A DNA stretch of 64,000 nt from positions 1,736,001 to 1,800,000 of the forward strand of contig NZ_CP082273.1 of assembly GCF_019880385.1 (NCBI RefSeq), written 5' to 3'. The DNA is from Nocardioides coralli (lineage in GTDB: Bacteria > Actinomycetota > Actinomycetes > Propionibacteriales > Nocardioidaceae). The notes beneath the pieces are model-generated. The model saw nothing but the letters and a program-made list of their open reading frames with translations. It had not been told where the DNA came from and searched no databases. The position numbers and the translations under genes are program-made. Below are positions 39,848-49,857 of this stretch, piece by piece (position 1 is the first letter of the stretch; every line of letters starts with the position of its first letter).

Positions 39848-40753
39848 ATGTGGGAGCCGGAGCCGGACTGGCATCCGCTGCCCGGCGGGACCGGGCCGTC
39901 GACCGTGGGTGTCTGGCGGGCGGCCCTCGGCGACCAGCCCGTGGTCGTCAAGCGGCTCGCCCGCCCGGCCCCGCACGACCCGGGCGCCTTCTCGGAGCCG
40001 GCGCACTTCGCCTACTGGCGCCGCGAGGCCGACGTCCTCGAGACCGGCCTGGTCTCGGCCACCAGCGGACTCCGCTCCGTGGTCGCCGCCGTCGAGGAGG
40101 ACGACGACGGCATCACCATCACCCGCGAGTGGGTCGAGGACGACGCCAACAGCGGCCTCTTCGTCGCCATGTCACTGGGCCGCTTCACCGGCAGCCTGAC
40201 CGCCCGCCCACGGTTCCTCGCCCGCAACCAGCTGGCGGACCGCCTCGCCCAGGTCGAGCGCCGTGGGGGTTGGCCGACGCTGGCCCGCACCGCCGTGGCC
40301 GACGTGGCCGACCACCTCTGGCAGCGCCGTACGACGCTGCTCGACCGGGTCGCGGAGCTGCCCCAGGTCGCCCAGCACGGTGACGCCACCCCCACCAACC
40401 TGCCGGGACGCGCGGGCGACCACGTCGTCGCCATCGACTGGGCGACCCTGGGTGTGGGCCCGGTCGGCGCCGACCTGGGCCTCTACTCGCTGGCGGCCCG
40501 CGAGGACTTCGAGCCGCTGCTCGACGCCTACGGCATGGGGTTGCCGGAGGGCCTGGCGAGCCCGGAGCAGGTGAGGCTGGGTGCCCAGGTCGCCGCCGTC
40601 TACTCCGCGCTGAGCCGTGCCGAGTGGGCCCTCGAGCGCGTGGCGGCCGGCGAGGGGGCGCTAGCCAGCAAGTTCCGGCACCCGGCGGTGGCGCCCCACC
40701 TGCGCACGCTGCAGCGGCAGTACCCCCAGATCGAGGCACTGCTCGCCTCCTGA
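39848..40753 (+). CDS. Aminoglycoside phosphotransferase-family kinase
   Basis: Predicted 301 aa from ATG 39848. The protein-kinase-like fold is seen in VVVKRLARP (ATP-binding Lys), AQHGDATPTNL (the HGDxxxxN catalytic loop) and VAIDWATLG (the Mg-binding Asp). The natural substrate is unknown; most chromosomal relatives are not resistance enzymes. It stands between the ABC exporter and trkH, each with its own promoter. Confidence 0.8.
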   Translation: MWEPEPDWHPLPGGTGPSTVGVWRAALGDQPVVVKRLARPAPHDPGAFSEPAHFAYWRREADVLETGLVSATSGLRSVVAAVEEDDDGITITREWVEDDANSGLFVAMSLGRFTGSLTARPRFLARNQLADRLAQVERRGGWPTLARTAVADVADHLWQRRTTLLDRVAELPQVAQHGDATPTNLPGRAGDHVVAIDWATLGVGPVGADLGLYSLAAREDFEPLLDAYGMGLPEGLASPEQVRLGAQVAAVYSALSRAEWALERVAAGEGALASKFRHPAVAPHLRTLQRQYPQIEALLAS

Positions 40754-40768
40754 GCCGTCGGCAGGGGC

Positions 40769-40774
40769 TACTCT
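40769..40774 (+). promoter_or_regulatory. Leaderless -10 box of trkH (TACTCT)
   Basis: TACTCT, 6 nt (CGGCGC), GTG 40781, with no ribosome-binding site. Confidence 0.5.
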
Positions 40775-40780
40775 CGGCGC

Positions 40781-42139
40781 GTGCACGAGTCCGCGGCCGG
40801 CGGGCGGCCGCCGCGGTCGACCTGGCTCCGCAATCCCGCCCAGGCCGTGGTCCTCGCCTTCGCCCTGGTCATCGTCCTGGGCACCCTGCTGCTGATGCTC
40901 CCGGTCGCCAGCGCCGACGGCCGGTCTGCGCCGCTCACCGCGGCCCTGTTCACCTCGACCAGCGCCGTGTGCGTCACCGGGCTGGTGGTGGTCGACACCG
41001 CGTCCTACTGGTCGGACTTCGGCGAGGTGGTCATCCTCGCCCTCATCCAGGTGGGCGGCTTCGGCATCATGACCTTCGCCACCCTGCTGGGCCTCCTCGT
41101 GTGGCGGCGGCTCGGCCTGCGCTCCCGGATGACGGCGGCGACGGAGACCAAGAGCCTGGGCCTTGGGGAGGTCGGCACGGTCGTCAAGGGCGTCGTCCTC
41201 ATCAGCGTGGCCTTCGAGCTGGTCACCGCCGCTGCCCTCACCCTGCGGTTCGCGCTCGCCTACGACCTGCCCTGGGGCCGCGCCGGGTACCTCGGCGGCT
41301 TCCACGCCGTGTCGGCGTTCAACAACGCCGGCTTCGCGCTCTACCCGGACAGCCTGGTCCGCTTCGCCTCCGACCCGTGGATCTGCCTGCCCATCGCGGG
41401 GGCCGTCATCGCGGGTGGGCTGGGCTTCCCGGTCTGGCTCGAGCTCGCCCGTCGTCGTCGGGGGCCGTGGAGCATCCACACGAGGATCACCCTGATCGCC
41501 ACGACGGGGCTCTTCCTCGCCGGAGCGGTCCTGGTGACGGCGAACGAGTGGGACAACCCGGGCACGCTCGGGGGGCTGGAGCCCTCTGCGCGCTTCCTGG
41601 CCGGGTTCTTCCACGGCGTGATGCCCCGCACCGCGGGCTTCAACAGCCTCGACGTGGCGGCGATGGAGGAGGGCACCCTGCTCGGCACGGTCGTGCTGAT
41701 GTTCATCGGCGGCGGTTCCGCTGGCACCGCCGGTGGCATCAAGGTGACGACCTTCGTCCTGCTCTTCTTCGCCATCTACGCCGAGGTGCGCGGCGAGCGC
41801 GACGTGGAGGCGTTCCAGCGCCGCATCGGGGACCGTGCCGTGCGGCAGGCGCTGGCGGTGGCCCTGCTCGGCGTCGCGGCTGTCGTCGGGGCCACGTTCG
41901 TCCTGCTGGTGCTGACCGACCTCGAGACCGGGCCGGTGCTGTTCGAGGCGGCCTCCGCCTTCGGCACCGTCGGCCTGTCCACCGGCATCACCGCCGCCCT
42001 CCCGACCAGCGCGCAGCTGGTCCTCGTCGGTCTCATGTTCCTCGGTCGGCTCGGGCCGATCACCCTGGTCTCCGCGCTCGCGATGCGTGAGCGCGGCCAC
42101 CTGCACCGACTCCCGGAAGGACGTCCGATCATTGGCTAG
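40781..42139 (+). CDS. Potassium uptake protein TrkH family (KtrB-like)
   Basis: A 452-aa integral membrane protein with four membrane-pore-membrane repeats. Selectivity-filter segments are recognisable as TSTSAVCVTGL, SAFNNAGF, MPRTAGFNS and ASAFGTVGLSTG. It forms the ion-conducting part of a Trk/Ktr potassium channel-transporter. The next gene encodes the NAD-binding regulatory subunit and starts 8 nt before its stop, so the two are translated together. Confidence 0.93.
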   Translation: MHESAAGGRPPRSTWLRNPAQAVVLAFALVIVLGTLLLMLPVASADGRSAPLTAALFTSTSAVCVTGLVVVDTASYWSDFGEVVILALIQVGGFGIMTFATLLGLLVWRRLGLRSRMTAATETKSLGLGEVGTVVKGVVLISVAFELVTAAALTLRFALAYDLPWGRAGYLGGFHAVSAFNNAGFALYPDSLVRFASDPWICLPIAGAVIAGGLGFPVWLELARRRRGPWSIHTRITLIATTGLFLAGAVLVTANEWDNPGTLGGLEPSARFLAGFFHGVMPRTAGFNSLDVAAMEEGTLLGTVVLMFIGGGSAGTAGGIKVTTFVLLFFAIYAEVRGERDVEAFQRRIGDRAVRQALAVALLGVAAVVGATFVLLVLTDLETGPVLFEAASAFGTVGLSTGITAALPTSAQLVLVGLMFLGRLGPITLVSALAMRERGHLHRLPEGRPIIG

Positions 42140-42818
42140 GAGAGAGAGCAGCGCCGTCGCCGTGCTGGGGCTCGGCCGCTTCGGGCGGTCCCTCGCCCTC
42201 GAGCTCATGGGCGAGGGCGTCGAGGTGCTGGGCGTCGACGCCGATGCACGCGCCGTGCAGTCGCTGGCCGGTCGCCTGACCCACGTCGTGGAGGCCGACG
42301 TCACCGACGAGGACGCGATGCGCGAGCTGGGCGTCGCGGACTTCGACACCGTGGTCGTCGGCGTCGGCACCGACCTCGAGTCCAGCATCCTGGCGACCTC
42401 CGTCGCCGTGGGACTCGGCGTCCGCACCGTCTGGGCCAAGGCGATCAGCTCGGCCCACGCCCGGATCCTGGCCCAGATCGGCGCCGACCACGTCGTCCGG
42501 CCCGAGCACGACATGGGGCGGCGGGTGGCCCACCTGCTCCGCGGCGGGATGACCGAGTACGTCGAGCTCGACCACGGCTACGCCTTCGCCCGGACGCCGG
42601 CCCCGACCCCGCTCGTCGGGCGCACCCTGGCGGGCTACGGCGTCCGCGACCAGTTCGGCGTCACCGTCGTCGGGATCAAGCGACGCGACGGCGACTTCAG
42701 CTACGCCACGGCCGACACGGTGGTGAAGGAGGGTGACGAGCTCATCGTCGCCGGCACCAAGGAGCAGGTCGAGGCGTTCGGCCGGCTGTCGGCGTCGGTG
42801 GTGCCTCGCCGCCGGTGA
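42132..42818 (+). CDS. Trk/Ktr potassium uptake regulatory subunit (RCK domain)
   Basis: Predicted 228 aa. The likely start is TTG 42132 (LARRESSAVAVLGLG), with GGAAGGA about 10 nt upstream; no ATG or GTG fits before the Rossmann fold. RCK_N: AVAVLGLGRFGRSLALEL, VLGVDAD and VVGVGTDLESSI. RCK_C starts near residue 145 (TPLVGRTLAGYGVRDQFG). It gates the TrkH channel in response to nucleotides. The 136 nt after its stop hold nothing I recognise. Confidence 0.92.
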   Translation: MARRESSAVAVLGLGRFGRSLALELMGEGVEVLGVDADARAVQSLAGRLTHVVEADVTDEDAMRELGVADFDTVVVGVGTDLESSILATSVAVGLGVRTVWAKAISSAHARILAQIGADHVVRPEHDMGRRVAHLLRGGMTEYVELDHGYAFARTPAPTPLVGRTLAGYGVRDQFGVTVVGIKRRDGDFSYATADTVVKEGDELIVAGTKEQVEAFGRLSASVVPRRR

Positions 42819-42954
42819 GCACGCACGGGGTGGGTCCCTCTCGCGACGCCACGCCACCGGCCGACGGAAAGAGCCTGGCCAGCGCTCACTCACGCTCGCA
42901 GCCTGGCCGTGGCACCCCGGCCCACACGCGCGCAGCACGGCAGCAGCGCAGACG

Positions 42955-43902
42955 TCAGAGCTGCGCGGCGCTGAACGTGTCACAGGCCTCCAGCGACCCC
43001 TCCTGGAAACCGACCGCGAACCAGCGCTGGCGCTGCTCCGCGGAGCCGTGGGTCCACTCGGCGGGGTTGACCCGACCGGTGGTGCGGTCCTGGATCCGGT
43101 CGTCACCGACCGCCTTGGCCGCGGCGATGGCCTGGTCGATGTCTGCCTGGGTGAGGTCGACGATGAGCGGCTCGCCGCGCGCGTCCTCCGTGGTGGTCGC
43201 GCTACGCGTCCACATGCCGGCGTAGCAGTCCGCCTGCAGCTCGAGCCGGACGGCGTCGCTCGTGGGCCCCTGCTGGGTCCGCACCCGGCCCATCGTGCCC
43301 AGGAGGTTCTGCACGTGGTGGCCGTACTCGTGGGCGAGCACGTAGTACTCGACGAAATCGCCGCCGGGACCGCCGAGCTGTCGCTCCAGCACCTCGCGGA
43401 AGAACGTGGTGTCGAGGTAGATGCCCTCGTCCACGGGGCAGTAGAAGGGCCCCACCTGGGAGGTGGCCTGGCCGCAGCCGGTGCTCACCGAGCCGGTGAA
43501 GGTCTGCATCACACCCTCGGGCCGGAACTCGACGGACGCCGGCAGCTGCTCGCTCCAGTAGTCGGTCAGCGAGTTCTCCACGGCGACCCGGGCGCAGTCA
43601 CGGTCGGTGTTGGCGTCGGCGCCGGTCCGGCAGTTCGCGTAGCGGTTGCTGTCGGCGCCGGACACCCGCGACAGGTCGAGCCGGTCGTCCGGGAGCGGGA
43701 GCCCACCACGGCTGCCACCGACACATTGGGTGAGGACGACGAGGAGCAGGATCACGAGCAGCCCGACGGCGCCGCCGCCGGCCTTGGCACCGGTGGGGAC
43801 GGGGATGCGGACGGCGCCGCCACCGCCGCCGCGACTGCCGCCGCGGCCGCCGGTGTCACGCATCCGGCCGGTGTCGAGCCGGGCCCTCGGGTTGAAGCGC
43901 AT
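42955..43902 (-). CDS. Neutral zinc metallopeptidase (YpfJ family)
   Basis: Predicted 315 aa from ATG 43902 (MRFNPRARLDTGR), with GGAAGGGG 5 nt upstream. The Gly/Arg-rich N-terminus is followed by one membrane helix (residues about 47-62), then the peptidase domain with the zinc-binding HEYGHH (HExxH) and a downstream Glu in ELQADCYAGMW. This is the pfam04228 family, of unknown substrate. Topology suggests an N-in, membrane-anchored external protease. Confidence 0.9.
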   Translation of the reverse strand: MRFNPRARLDTGRMRDTGGRGGSRGGGGGAVRIPVPTGAKAGGGAVGLLVILLLVVLTQCVGGSRGGLPLPDDRLDLSRVSGADSNRYANCRTGADANTDRDCARVAVENSLTDYWSEQLPASVEFRPEGVMQTFTGSVSTGCGQATSQVGPFYCPVDEGIYLDTTFFREVLERQLGGPGGDFVEYYVLAHEYGHHVQNLLGTMGRVRTQQGPTSDAVRLELQADCYAGMWTRSATTTEDARGEPLIVDLTQADIDQAIAAAKAVGDDRIQDRTTGRVNPAEWTHGSAEQRQRWFAVGFQEGSLEACDTFSAAQL

Positions 43903-43956
43903 CGCGGCCCCTTCCGGCATCGGCGGTCCGGCCGCTGCCGGCCCGATCCGCCGCCC

Positions 43957-43962
43957 TAGACT
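43957..43962 (+). promoter_or_regulatory. Candidate -10 box of the ABC-F gene (TAGACT)
   Basis: TAGACT lies 10 nt before ATG 43973, so any leader would be only a few nucleotides long. It is in the 70-nt space divergent from the metallopeptidase gene. Confidence 0.45.
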
Positions 43963-43972
43963 AGCCAGCCTC

Positions 43973-45571
<1,599 letters not shown>

Positions 45572-45596
45572 CGCGGCCGCTGGGAGGATGCCGCCC

Positions 45597-46385
45597 ATGA
45601 CACCCGAACAGCTCGCGGAGGCCGGACTGCGCTACCAGGTCGACGGGAGCACGGCCACGATCACCCTCGACCGGCCCCAGGTGCGCAACGCGCAGACCCC
45701 GGCGATGTGGCGCGCACTGGCGACCCTGGGGGAGGAGATCCCCGACGACGTCCGCGTGGTGGTGGTCCGGGGCGAGGGTCGCTCGTTCTCCTCGGGCCTG
45801 GACCGCGCGATGCTCACCGCCGGCGGCGGGGACGGGCAGGAGACCGTCGCCGACCTCCTGGCGCAGCCGGACCACCGGATCGCCGAGACGATCGAGCAGT
45901 ACCAGCGCGGGTTCACGTTCCTGCGAGACCCCCGCTTCGTCTCCGTCGCGGCAGTGCGGGGTCACGCCGTCGGCGCCGGGTTCCAGCTCGCCCTGGCCTG
46001 TGACCTCCGCGTGGTCGCCCAGGACGCGACGTTCGGCATGCTCGAGTCGACGCTGGGGCTGGTGCCCGACCTCACGGGAACAAAGCCGCTGGTCGAGCTG
46101 GTTGGCTACTCCAGGGCGCTGGAGATCTGCGTCACCGGCCGACTGGTACCGGCCGCCGAGGCGGTCGACCTCGGGCTGGCACTGCTGGCCGTGCCGGGCG
46201 ACGAGCTCGACGCGACGGTGACGGACCTCGCCAGCGCCCTGGCGGCGCCGATGGCCGGCGTCGTCTCCGAGACCAAGGCGCTGCTGCTGGCGGCGGGCGG
46301 TCGCAGCCTCGACGAGCAGCGACGGTTCGAACGCGAGGCACAGGTACGCCGCTTCCGCGAGCTGGCCAGGCTCGCGGGCGGCTAG
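45597..46385 (+). CDS. Enoyl-CoA hydratase/isomerase family protein (EchA12-like)
   Basis: Predicted 262 aa. ATG 45597 is preferred over ATG 45588 because GGGAGG lies 9 nt before the former and touches the latter. Crotonase fold: the first oxyanion segment GEGRSFSSGLDRAML and the second GHAVGAGFQLALACDLRV are present; where hydratases have the catalytic Glu pair, this protein has ESTLGLVPD, so one Glu (E of MLESTLG) is kept. The substrate is not known. It lies next to the ABC-F gene and an ABC exporter. Confidence 0.87.
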   Translation: MTPEQLAEAGLRYQVDGSTATITLDRPQVRNAQTPAMWRALATLGEEIPDDVRVVVVRGEGRSFSSGLDRAMLTAGGGDGQETVADLLAQPDHRIAETIEQYQRGFTFLRDPRFVSVAAVRGHAVGAGFQLALACDLRVVAQDATFGMLESTLGLVPDLTGTKPLVELVGYSRALEICVTGRLVPAAEAVDLGLALLAVPGDELDATVTDLASALAAPMAGVVSETKALLLAAGGRSLDEQRRFEREAQVRRFRELARLAGG

Positions 46386-46408
46386 CAGGCGCGCGGGAGG
46401 AGCGGGAC

Positions 46409-48286
46409 ATGTCCCTGTCGACGGGCATGGGTCCGGCCTGGCGCCACATGCGCACGGACCGGGAGGCGGCCAAGGCGCGGATCGAGCCCGGCACCGTACG
46501 CCGGGTGCTCGGCTTCGCCGTGCCCCACCGGCCGATGATCGCCGGGTTCCTGGCGATCACGGTGCTCGACTCGATGCTGGTCGTGGTCACGCCGCTGCTG
46601 GTCCAGCGGATCGTCGACGACGGCATCCTCGGCGGGAACCCCCGGCTGGTCACCCTGCTGGCGCTGGCGATGGCCGCGACGGCCCTGGTCGGTGCCGGGC
46701 TCTCGATCGTCGGAGGGCTGCTCTCCTCCCGCATCGGCGAGGGCCTCATCTTCGATCTGCGGACGCGCGTCTTCGGTCACGTGCAGCGGCAGTCGCTGGC
46801 GTTCTTCACCCGGACGCAGACCGGCGCCCTCGTCTCCCGGCTCAACAACGACGTCGTCGGGGCGCAGCGCGCGTTCACCTCGACCCTGTCCAACACCGTC
46901 TCGAGCGCGATCTCGGTGCTGGTCGTGGGCATCGCCATGCTGGCCCTCAGCTGGCAGGTGACGCTGCTGTGCCTGCTGCTCTTCCCGTTGCTGTTCGTCA
47001 CCTCGCGCTGGGTGAGCGGCCGGCTGGCCGCGCTGACGCGCGAGCAGATGGACGGCAACGCCGACATGGGCAACGCCATGACCGAGCGGTTCAACGTGGG
47101 CGGCGCGATGCTGCTCAAGCTCTTCGGCCGACGCGAGACCGAGGACGCGCTCTTCGCCGACAAGGCCGGCCAGGTGCGCGACGTGGGCGTGCGGATCGCG
47201 CTGCTGACCCGGATTTTCGTGGCGGCCGTGCTGACGGTTCCCGCGCTGGCCCTCGCGGTGGTCTACGGCGTCGGCGGCCACCTGGTCATCGACGGTGACC
47301 TGACCGTGGGGACGCTGCTGGCCCTGGGCACGCTGCTGGTCCGGTTGCTCGGACCGCTGCAGAGCCTCTCCAACGTGCGGATCGACGTGATGACCGCGCT
47401 GGTCAGCTTCGAGCGGGTCTTCGAGGTGCTCGACCTGCCGGCGATGGTCGCCGAGGCGTCCGACGCGACACCGCTGCCGGCCAGCGCGTCGTCGTTGGAG
47501 TTCGACCACGTCGGCTTCAGCTACCCCCGTGCCGACGACGTCTCGCTGGCGTCCCTGGAGGCGGTGGCGCGCGCCGAGTCCCGCGACTCCGGCCAGGTGC
47601 TCCACGACATCAGCTTCCGCGCCGCGCCGGGGGAGATGGTGGCCCTCGTCGGGCCCTCGGGCGCCGGCAAGACCACCGTGACCCACCTCGTCGCCCGGCT
47701 CTACGACGCCACCTCCGGGACCGTGCGCGTCGGTGACCGCGACGTGCGCGAGGTGACCCTGGAGTCGCTGGAGGCGGTCGTCGGGTACGTCACCCAGGAC
47801 GCGCACATGTTCCACGACACCATCCGTGCCAACCTGCAGTACGCCCGCCCCGGCGCCACCGAGGACGACCTCTGGCAGGCCCTGCGTGCGGCGCAGATCG
47901 CCGACCTCGTGGGCGCCCTTCCCGACGGGCTCGACACGGTGGTGGGGGACCGCGGATACCGGCTCTCCGGCGGCGAGCGGCAACGCCTGGCCATCGCCCG
48001 GCTCCTGCTCAAGGCGCCGTCGATCGTCGTGCTCGACGAGGCCACTGCCCACCTCGACTCCGAGTCCGAGGCCGCCGTCAAGGAGGCCCTCGACGCCGCG
48101 CTGGCAGGCCGCACGTCGCTGGTGATCGCCCATCGCCTCTCCACGGTGCGCAACGCCGACCGGATCCTGGTGCTCGACGGTGGCCGGATCGTGCAGTCGG
48201 GCACGCACGCCGAGCTGTTGGCGCAGCCGGGTCTCTACGCGGACCTGCACCGGACGCAGTTCTTCGAGGACGCCCCGGTCGCCTAG
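46409..48286 (+). CDS. ABC transporter, fused membrane and ATPase domains
   Basis: A 625-aa half-transporter of the exporter type. Six membrane helices (residues about 45-335) precede a nucleotide-binding domain with GPSGAGKTT, LSGGERQRLAIAR, VVLDEATAHLD and IAHRLSTV. It would work as a homodimer. An insertion before the ATPase core (FSYPRADDVSLASLEAVARAE, in part) is longer than usual. The substrate is unknown. The TAG stop forms the start of the -10 box of the next gene. Confidence 0.93.
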   Translation: MSLSTGMGPAWRHMRTDREAAKARIEPGTVRRVLGFAVPHRPMIAGFLAITVLDSMLVVVTPLLVQRIVDDGILGGNPRLVTLLALAMAATALVGAGLSIVGGLLSSRIGEGLIFDLRTRVFGHVQRQSLAFFTRTQTGALVSRLNNDVVGAQRAFTSTLSNTVSSAISVLVVGIAMLALSWQVTLLCLLLFPLLFVTSRWVSGRLAALTREQMDGNADMGNAMTERFNVGGAMLLKLFGRRETEDALFADKAGQVRDVGVRIALLTRIFVAAVLTVPALALAVVYGVGGHLVIDGDLTVGTLLALGTLLVRLLGPLQSLSNVRIDVMTALVSFERVFEVLDLPAMVAEASDATPLPASASSLEFDHVGFSYPRADDVSLASLEAVARAESRDSGQVLHDISFRAAPGEMVALVGPSGAGKTTVTHLVARLYDATSGTVRVGDRDVREVTLESLEAVVGYVTQDAHMFHDTIRANLQYARPGATEDDLWQALRAAQIADLVGALPDGLDTVVGDRGYRLSGGERQRLAIARLLLKAPSIVVLDEATAHLDSESEAAVKEALDAALAGRTSLVIAHRLSTVRNADRILVLDGGRIVQSGTHAELLAQPGLYADLHRTQFFEDAPVA

Positions 48287-48289
48287 AGT
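48284..48289 (+). promoter_or_regulatory. Candidate -10 box of the SDR gene (TAGAGT)
   Basis: TAGAGT begins with the ABC transporter's TAG stop and lies 8 nt before ATG 48298, a second case of a promoter made from an upstream stop codon. Confidence 0.4.
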
Positions 48290-48297
48290 CCTCGCCC

Positions 48298-49056
48298 ATG
48301 GACCTCGATCTCTCGGACCGCGTGTTCATCCTCACGGGCGCCGCCCGCGGGCTCGGCCGGGCGACAGCCGACGCCCTGGTCGCCGAGGGGGCGCGGGTGG
48401 TGATCTCCGGACGCACCGACGAGACCCTGACTGCGGCCGTCGCCGAGCTCGGCGAGGAGAACGCCGTGAGCCTGGTCGCCGACAACGCCGATCCGGACAC
48501 ACCGCGACGCCTCATCTCCGCCGCGCGGGACACCTGGGGTCGCGTCGACGGCGCGCTCGTGTCGGTCGGTGGCCCGCCCGTGGGACCGGTCACCGGGGTC
48601 ACGGACGACGAGTGGACCTCCGCGTTCTCGTCGGTGTTCCTCGGGGCGGTGCGGATCGCGCGGGAGGTCGGTCAGGAGCTGCTGCACGGGGGTTCGCTGG
48701 CGCTGGTGCTGTCGTCGAGCGTGCGGGCCCCGCTGCCGAACATGGCCGTCTCCAACGGGCTGCGCCCCGGACTGGCGATGGTCGCCAAGACGCTGGCCGA
48801 CGAGCTCGGACCGCGGGGGATCCGGGTCAACGGGCTGCTGCCGGGCCGCATCGGCACCGAGCGTGTCGCGGAGCTCGATGCGGCCACGGGCGACCCCGAC
48901 GCGGCCCGCGAGGCCTCGATCGCCGGCATCCCCCTGGGCCGCTACGGCGAGCCGGAGGAGTTCGGGCGCACGGCGGCGTTCCTGCTCTCGCCGGCGGCCT
49001 CATTCGTGAGCGGCGTGATGCTCCCGGTCGACGGGGGCATGCTCCGCGCGCTGTGA
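48298..49056 (+). CDS. SDR-family protein lacking the canonical catalytic Tyr/Lys
   Basis: A 252-aa Rossmann protein. The cofactor motif is TGAARGLG and the family end DGGMLRAL is intact. After SSSVRAP, where YxxxK is expected, the sequence reads SNGLRPG, so both catalytic Tyr and Lys are replaced (Ser/Asn and Arg). This fits a recognised divergent group of BKR-like SDRs that lack the tetrad. It may bind a nucleotide without standard dehydrogenase chemistry, or use other residues. Its 3' end overlaps the convergent SURF1 gene by 57 nt. Confidence 0.85.
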   Translation: MDLDLSDRVFILTGAARGLGRATADALVAEGARVVISGRTDETLTAAVAELGEENAVSLVADNADPDTPRRLISAARDTWGRVDGALVSVGGPPVGPVTGVTDDEWTSAFSSVFLGAVRIAREVGQELLHGGSLALVLSSSVRAPLPNMAVSNGLRPGLAMVAKTLADELGPRGIRVNGLLPGRIGTERVAELDAATGDPDAAREASIAGIPLGRYGEPEEFGRTAAFLLSPAASFVSGVMLPVDGGMLRAL

Positions 49057-49791
49057 GCGGCGTGTCCGGGGACCTCGGCGCTCGTCCCACGCCAGGTAGC
49101 CGAAGCCGAAGAGGGCGAGGAGCCCGAAGAACCACCACTGCAGGCCGTAGAAGAAGTGCGGGCCGTCGTCGAGCTCCGGCAGCTCGGTGCGGGCCAGGTC
49201 CTCGTCGGGTGCCGGGTCCTCGGTGCGGAGTGCCACGAAACCGTCGAGGACGTCGCGATCCAGCGCCTCCCCGATCGCCTCGCTCGAGATGGCCCGGGTG
49301 GACCGGTCGGACACGACGGTGCTCTCACCGGAGGAGTCGCGGCGCGCCCAGCCCGTGATCGAGACCTCGCCGGCGGGGGGCCGCGGTGCGATGTCGGGAG
49401 TGGCTGCGCGGTTGTCGGTCGCGAGCCAGCCACGGTCCACGAGGACCGCAGTGCCGTCGTCGAGCACCAGGGGCACGACCACCTCGACACCGGACGCCCC
49501 GTCCCGGGTCCGGTAGCGGACGATGACGGTCTCCTCAGCGGCGTAGGTACCGGTCGCGGTCACGGTCCGCCACTCGTCCTCGGCGTCCAGCTCGCCGTCG
49601 GCAGGCACGACCTCGGCGACGGGGGCAGGCGGCGCGGCCTCGTTGCGCTGGATGACGTCGTTGCGCAGCTGCCGCTCCTCCAAACGCGAGAACTGCCACT
49701 CGCCGAGCCACCAGGCACCTGCGGCGAGGAGGGCCACGACGAGGGCGAACCCCACCCACCGCCGACTCACCAGGAAGCGCCATGACCGCAC
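49000..49791 (-). CDS. SURF1 family cytochrome oxidase biogenesis protein
   Basis: Predicted 263 aa from GTG 49791. Two membrane helices near the ends (residues about 12-30 and 215-235) enclose an external domain with GEWQFSRLEER, VLVDRGWLA and the C-terminal YGLQWWFFGLLAL, which are SURF1 hallmarks. It helps heme A insertion or assembly of cytochrome aa3 oxidase, linking it to ctaA/ctaB in this window. A -10 box 6 nt upstream suggests a leaderless mRNA. Confidence 0.92.
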   Translation of the reverse strand: MRSWRFLVSRRWVGFALVVALLAAGAWWLGEWQFSRLEERQLRNDVIQRNEAAPPAPVAEVVPADGELDAEDEWRTVTATGTYAAEETVIVRYRTRDGASGVEVVVPLVLDDGTAVLVDRGWLATDNRAATPDIAPRPPAGEVSITGWARRDSSGESTVVSDRSTRAISSEAIGEALDRDVLDGFVALRTEDPAPDEDLARTELPELDDGPHFFYGLQWWFFGLLALFGFGYLAWDERRGPRTRRSQRAEHAPVDREHHAAHE

Positions 49792-49797
49792 GCCGCG

Positions 49798-49803
49798 AGG
49801 CTA
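49798..49803 (-). promoter_or_regulatory. Leaderless -10 box of the SURF1 gene (TAGCCT)
   Basis: TAGCCT on the minus strand, 6 nt (CGCGGC), then GTG 49791. It shares the 66-nt space with the divergent moaA promoter. Confidence 0.5.
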
Positions 49804-49844
49804 TCCGGCGGGCCGCAGCTCTTCGGTCGGCGGTGTCGGCACCC

Positions 49845-49850
49845 TAGACT
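49845..49850 (+). promoter_or_regulatory. Leaderless -10 box of moaA (TAGACT)
   Basis: TAGACT, 7 nt, GTG 49858. No ribosome-binding site; no sign of a Moco riboswitch in this very short leader. Confidence 0.5.
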
Positions 49851-49857
49851 CGGCGGG

